From Aplectana chamaeleonis (lineage: Eukaryota > Nematoda > Chromadorea > Rhabditida > Cosmocercidae), in NCBI GenBank assembly GCA_029168955.1, contig JAPDOI010000038.1, positions 2,817,001 through 2,881,000 on the forward strand: 64,000 nucleotides of DNA, given 5' to 3'. Shown here piece after piece: positions 60,713 to 64,000 of the stretch. The first letter of the stretch is position 1. Every line of letters starts with the position of its first letter. Made by a program: the position numbers and the translations under genes. Under the pieces are notes generated by a model. It saw only the letters and a list, made by a program, of their open reading frames with translations, did not search any database and was not told the origin of the DNA.

Positions 60713-61370
60713 TGCACGCGAGGAGCCGCGCGGAGTTACCGCGCTCTACGTGGCGATGCGTAGTCGGGAAAGAGATGCCGATTCGGGCCAAGTGTTAGTT
60801 GAGTGTAAGACACTACACAAAATTTTGAATGTAGGTATGGAGCTTCGGGAAAGATGGCTCATCTTCGTCACGGCTTCATACTTTTCTAAGTTTTTACTTC
60901 AATTTTGTTATATCTTCACCACCGGTGGTGCTGTTTTCTTACCTCCTAGTCCGAGAAGATCCTCAACGGATCACCGCTAAAGAGGGAAGGTATAGCTTAG
61001 GTTGCTAGGACGAGTCCGGGCGGAGTAAGCAGTCGGTGATGGCAAAATATAAAAGTGAGAATAAGATTTTGACATGATGCACCCGATAAGCCTTCCTTCG
61101 ACGGGGTCAGAATGAGCGACCTAGGCTATCTGCAAATGATGACACACCTCTCTTCACTTCTTTTATACTCCAACATTTATCAATTGGTTATCATCAGTTT
61201 TGTTTACGAGAGTCTTCCTTCCAGAAGCTCCGTACCTGCATTCCAAAATTTCAGGCTGAAGTAACAAAAGGAAGTAGAGGGTAAAAGGGGCAAGCTGTAA
61301 GAAATGTGTTAAAGCAGAAGAAAGCTTTGACAATATGCCATTTTAGAGCTTTCGAGATGCTTGACGCAAC
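60713..61370. other. Unassigned spacer
   Basis: No motif or named repeat seen; the 60708-60980 frame has no recognisable domain. Confidence 0.35.
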
Positions 61371-61792
61371 TTAAAGGCAGTGGTCATGATGAAAAACGTT
61401 ATCGAAAAAAAAACGAAATCAGCTGAAAAACTATGAAGGTAGCGCGTTGTTTCAGAGGAAGAAATACGTGCAAATTTACCAAATAAAAACAGTTGAGCAA
61501 TAAAAGAAAGCACTTCAGTCGTTTTTGACTAGATGTGTACATAAATCCGAAGGCTCATTGATTGAAATTCAAATTTAAGCCAGCTGGTGTTTTTGATTTG
61601 AGAGGTCACTGATGCCGATGATGTGGAGTGGGCTCGTCCACCATCAAAGTCAAGAAAGTTCAGGCTTCAAATTCGGCCTAAAACAGAGGTTCTTTCGCAA
61701 TTTTTTCTCATAGGTCCTTCTACTCGAGACCCAGAAAAGGGTTTAGAGTGAAAAAGATGACAAGCGCATTTGATGGCGACCACTGCCTTTAA
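61371..61792. mobile_element. MITE family B, copy 3 (internally deleted)
   Basis: Bounded by TTAAAGGCAGTGGTCATGAT and GGCGACCACTGCCTTTAA. At 422 bp it lacks about 130 bp present in the other family B copies after GGTAGCGCG. Confidence 0.85.
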
Positions 61793-62093
61793 CTTATATG
61801 CCCTAATCACAAGAAAAGTTGCGAGGATTATCGGCAAGGTTTTATATTGCTGTAGTATAGCTAGAAGTTACTCATCCAACAGTTTTCCGCGATTGTTCAT
61901 TGTTGACAGTTGTGAAAACCTTCAGTTTCTGGGGAAAAGCAAGCTATGACACCTTGAAGACAGCGTTAAAAAAAGGTTTCCTGATTTCCGTGTAAAGAGC
62001 CTTGTCTCTCTAGGATGAATACCGAAGAAGGAACTACAAAAATTCGCCAGGAGCTGGAGAATATACAGTTGTAGGTCCAGAGCACAGTGTCTC

Positions 62094-62300
62094 ATGGAAT
62101 TTGGATAAGGTCAGTGAATATCAATCAAATTCTTTGCTGTTCCATATTCGAGTGCGGCTCACTGTTCCATGGGTGCGTACGAAGTGTACAATGTTTTGTT
62201 GACAATGTGGGGCTTAGCAAGGGTAATAATTCTAATGCCGATCGAAAACCGTTTCGTTTCTGCACAAACATATATAGTGCGCAAAACTCAGAGATTGTAA
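62094..62300 (+). pseudogene. Cysteine-containing block, copy 2
   Basis: It aligns with 60044-60260 (TGGAATT...GAGTGCGGCT...GCAAGGGTAAT). One frame reads FECGSLFHGCVRSVQCF. No start or splice model is evident. It is likely a decayed exon or part of a repeat. Confidence 0.3.
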
Positions 62301-62979
62301 TGTGTAGCAATCACTTGGCATTGTTTTATTCCCTCGTCTCATTGTCGTAGTCGTTTTCACTAGGGGCTCCTTATAGTAATGCTCTCGTTTCTTTGGACAC
62401 CCCATACTCCGATGGAGCACTGCGAAGTTTGCCAGACAAAAGTCCCTATTAGATGTTTCCGTTATTTATTCTCGGCTCAAAAGAAGATGTTTAACGCATG
62501 AATACCGCAGAATTTTGTGCTCAACTTGGCAATGTACATTGAGCCGATAGAGGGCAAAATGCTTGCTAGATCCCGTCAACTGAGAAGGGAGGCCTGTTAC
62601 CTTCCGGTGGCGATTTGGAAAATCATGTTGTCGTTACAGTAGGTCTGTGAGAGCATATAAATGACCCGTGCTTGAAATTGGCCGAATGGCCGCGGTGATT
62701 CCAAAAACGGCATCTTTATGACTTCAAAAAAGGTAAAGGTAACTAACTCATCAGGGAATTTTCGGGGCGTTCAAGAAAAATTTTTCGATTCGGCTCAAAA
62801 CTTTCAACGGGGGTTTTTGTGGGCGCTGAACCCGATTCTGTGGTATATTCCTCGCTAAACTTAGGGTTACTGTAGGTAAAGGTGGGCATGATGCCTTTTA
62901 ACTGGCGGTACGTACCTTAAAATTTTGAAAATCGGAAAATGGAGCTCAAATTCGTGCTAAGCGTCAAAATAACACCCAC

Positions 62980-63300
62980 AATGAAAATTTGAGTCAAATC
63001 TGAGACTTTGACCAAGCTGCCGTATACCCACCGTAACCTGCCGCAATATAACGAAAATCGATGAACGGCTTGCAGATTCGTGTTAGACAGCCCGAATAGC
63101 CACTGTGTACAAGTTTTGAGGCTATTTGACAGTAGGATTCTAGAAACCGTCCAAAGTCGCGTCAGGGCAGCGAATTTTCCCTATTTTGAAGCTTCGGACC
63201 AAATCGAATGGAACCTTCCAAATATTGAGAAATGGGCCTCAGATTCATAATCAGCACCTAGAACAACCTCCAGAAACTAGTTTTAACCTCAATCTGAGAC
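62980..63300. repeat. Dispersed repeat, copy 2
   Basis: AGTCAAATCTGAGACTTTGA and the following CGTATACCCACCG match 33010-33320. Non-coding. Confidence 0.6.
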
Positions 63301-64000
63301 AATTATTTGAACGCTCTGAAAATTGTCATTCGTGTACCCCTTTTCTTTTGGCAAAGCTATGGAAATGCCCACTCTTAGGAATCTCCTGTAAATCTCTGAG
63401 GCATTCAGCCGCTTCTGAGTATGGGATATAATGTAGCACTGCCCTCCCCCTAGAACATATTAGAATGGCTTCTCGAAACTCCATGTAATGTGTGCAACCC
63501 TCCCTTGTGAGTGATCTCTGAAGCCCAGTTCATAGTTTCCCGACTGACGTCGGACGAGGTAATTAAGTGTGATAAGGTAAGATAGATAAAGTGGAAAGGA
63601 TATGGTTATATATTCGACAGTTGATGTGGACTTCTACAATGTCGATCGGTAAACTGTGAAAGGGGCTCAAGGCACAATCCCTGCTCGAAAACTGCGTTTA
63701 AAACACATGCGGAAAGTTATGGGCAAGAGGAGCTCGGTGCGGGTAGCGTGCGGAAGGGGGAAATTTTAGCTATGTTGAATTTCTGGTGCAAAATATGGCG
63801 ATGTACGCAATTTCGCGTATCCCTATTTCGAAAACAAGAATGGTTTGTTCCTTTGCGTGCGGAGCGGGGGAAAAGACATGGGAAATAGTGGGAAAGAAGG
63901 AGATTCTTTTTTGATTGGAATTCCACACGGGACCAACTAGCTTGAATGGACTGATGATTCGAAAAGAAAAGACGGCTCAAATCCTCCATTCTTATGCATC
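63301..64000. other. End of window, nothing recognised
   Basis: The minus frame at 63717-63989 and the + frame at 63186-63431 have no motif. No gene or repeat supported. Confidence 0.4.

Overview
This is eukaryotic DNA with no bacterial operons, CRISPR or plasmid features. The host genes have many tiny exons (about 40 to 95 nt), mostly short AT-rich introns, and T-rich splice acceptors. The repeats are Tc1/Tc3, mariner, hAT and RTE-type elements plus many MITEs. Together this fits a clade V (strongylid, hookworm-like) nematode; that assignment is inference and no species marker was seen.

The host content I can support is one gene family. Five paralogues lie head to tail on the + strand at 1218-8545, 15165-16985, 23482-35521, 40185-42560 and 52442-56728. 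Each has seven exons: a signal-peptide exon ending in phase 1, a short acidic exon, then exons of 93, 81, 84 and about 72 nt, all phase 0, then a short last exon. They encode secreted, mostly helical proteins of about 170-177 residues with no conserved cysteines. I could not name the family with certainty. The arrangement of an N-x-T-M-T-x-E start followed by amphipathic helices recalls SXP/RAL-2-like (DUF148) nematode proteins, but this is a hypothesis. Genes 1 and 4 are the closest pair and share an upstream block and a homologous early stop. Genes 3 and 5 share a signal-peptide type and an intact C-terminal tail. Gene 4 carries a two-base deletion in exon 2 and may be a pseudogene.

Nearly everything else is repetitive. 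Genes 1, 3 and 5 have introns full of transposons: a Tc3-like element in gene 1, a broken RTE carrying a nested MITE and a 660-bp TCAG microsatellite in gene 3, and a palindromic mariner in gene 5. Between genes lie a mariner split by a 295-bp inverted-repeat element (10.3-11.4 kb), a 1-kb 21/42-bp minisatellite (11.7-12.7 kb), an 835-bp TIR element (13.2-14.0 kb), a Tc1-like element (19.5-21.2 kb), and a hAT element with a perfect 8-bp target duplication that holds a nested Tc-like element (43.6-46.6 kb). Eleven copies of three related MITE families with TTAA-type ends are scattered through the window. A minus-strand coding-like stretch at 37.1-37.7 kb and three diverged cysteine-containing blocks may be remnants of other genes. 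Long open frames in the minisatellite and microsatellite are artefacts of the repeat periods.
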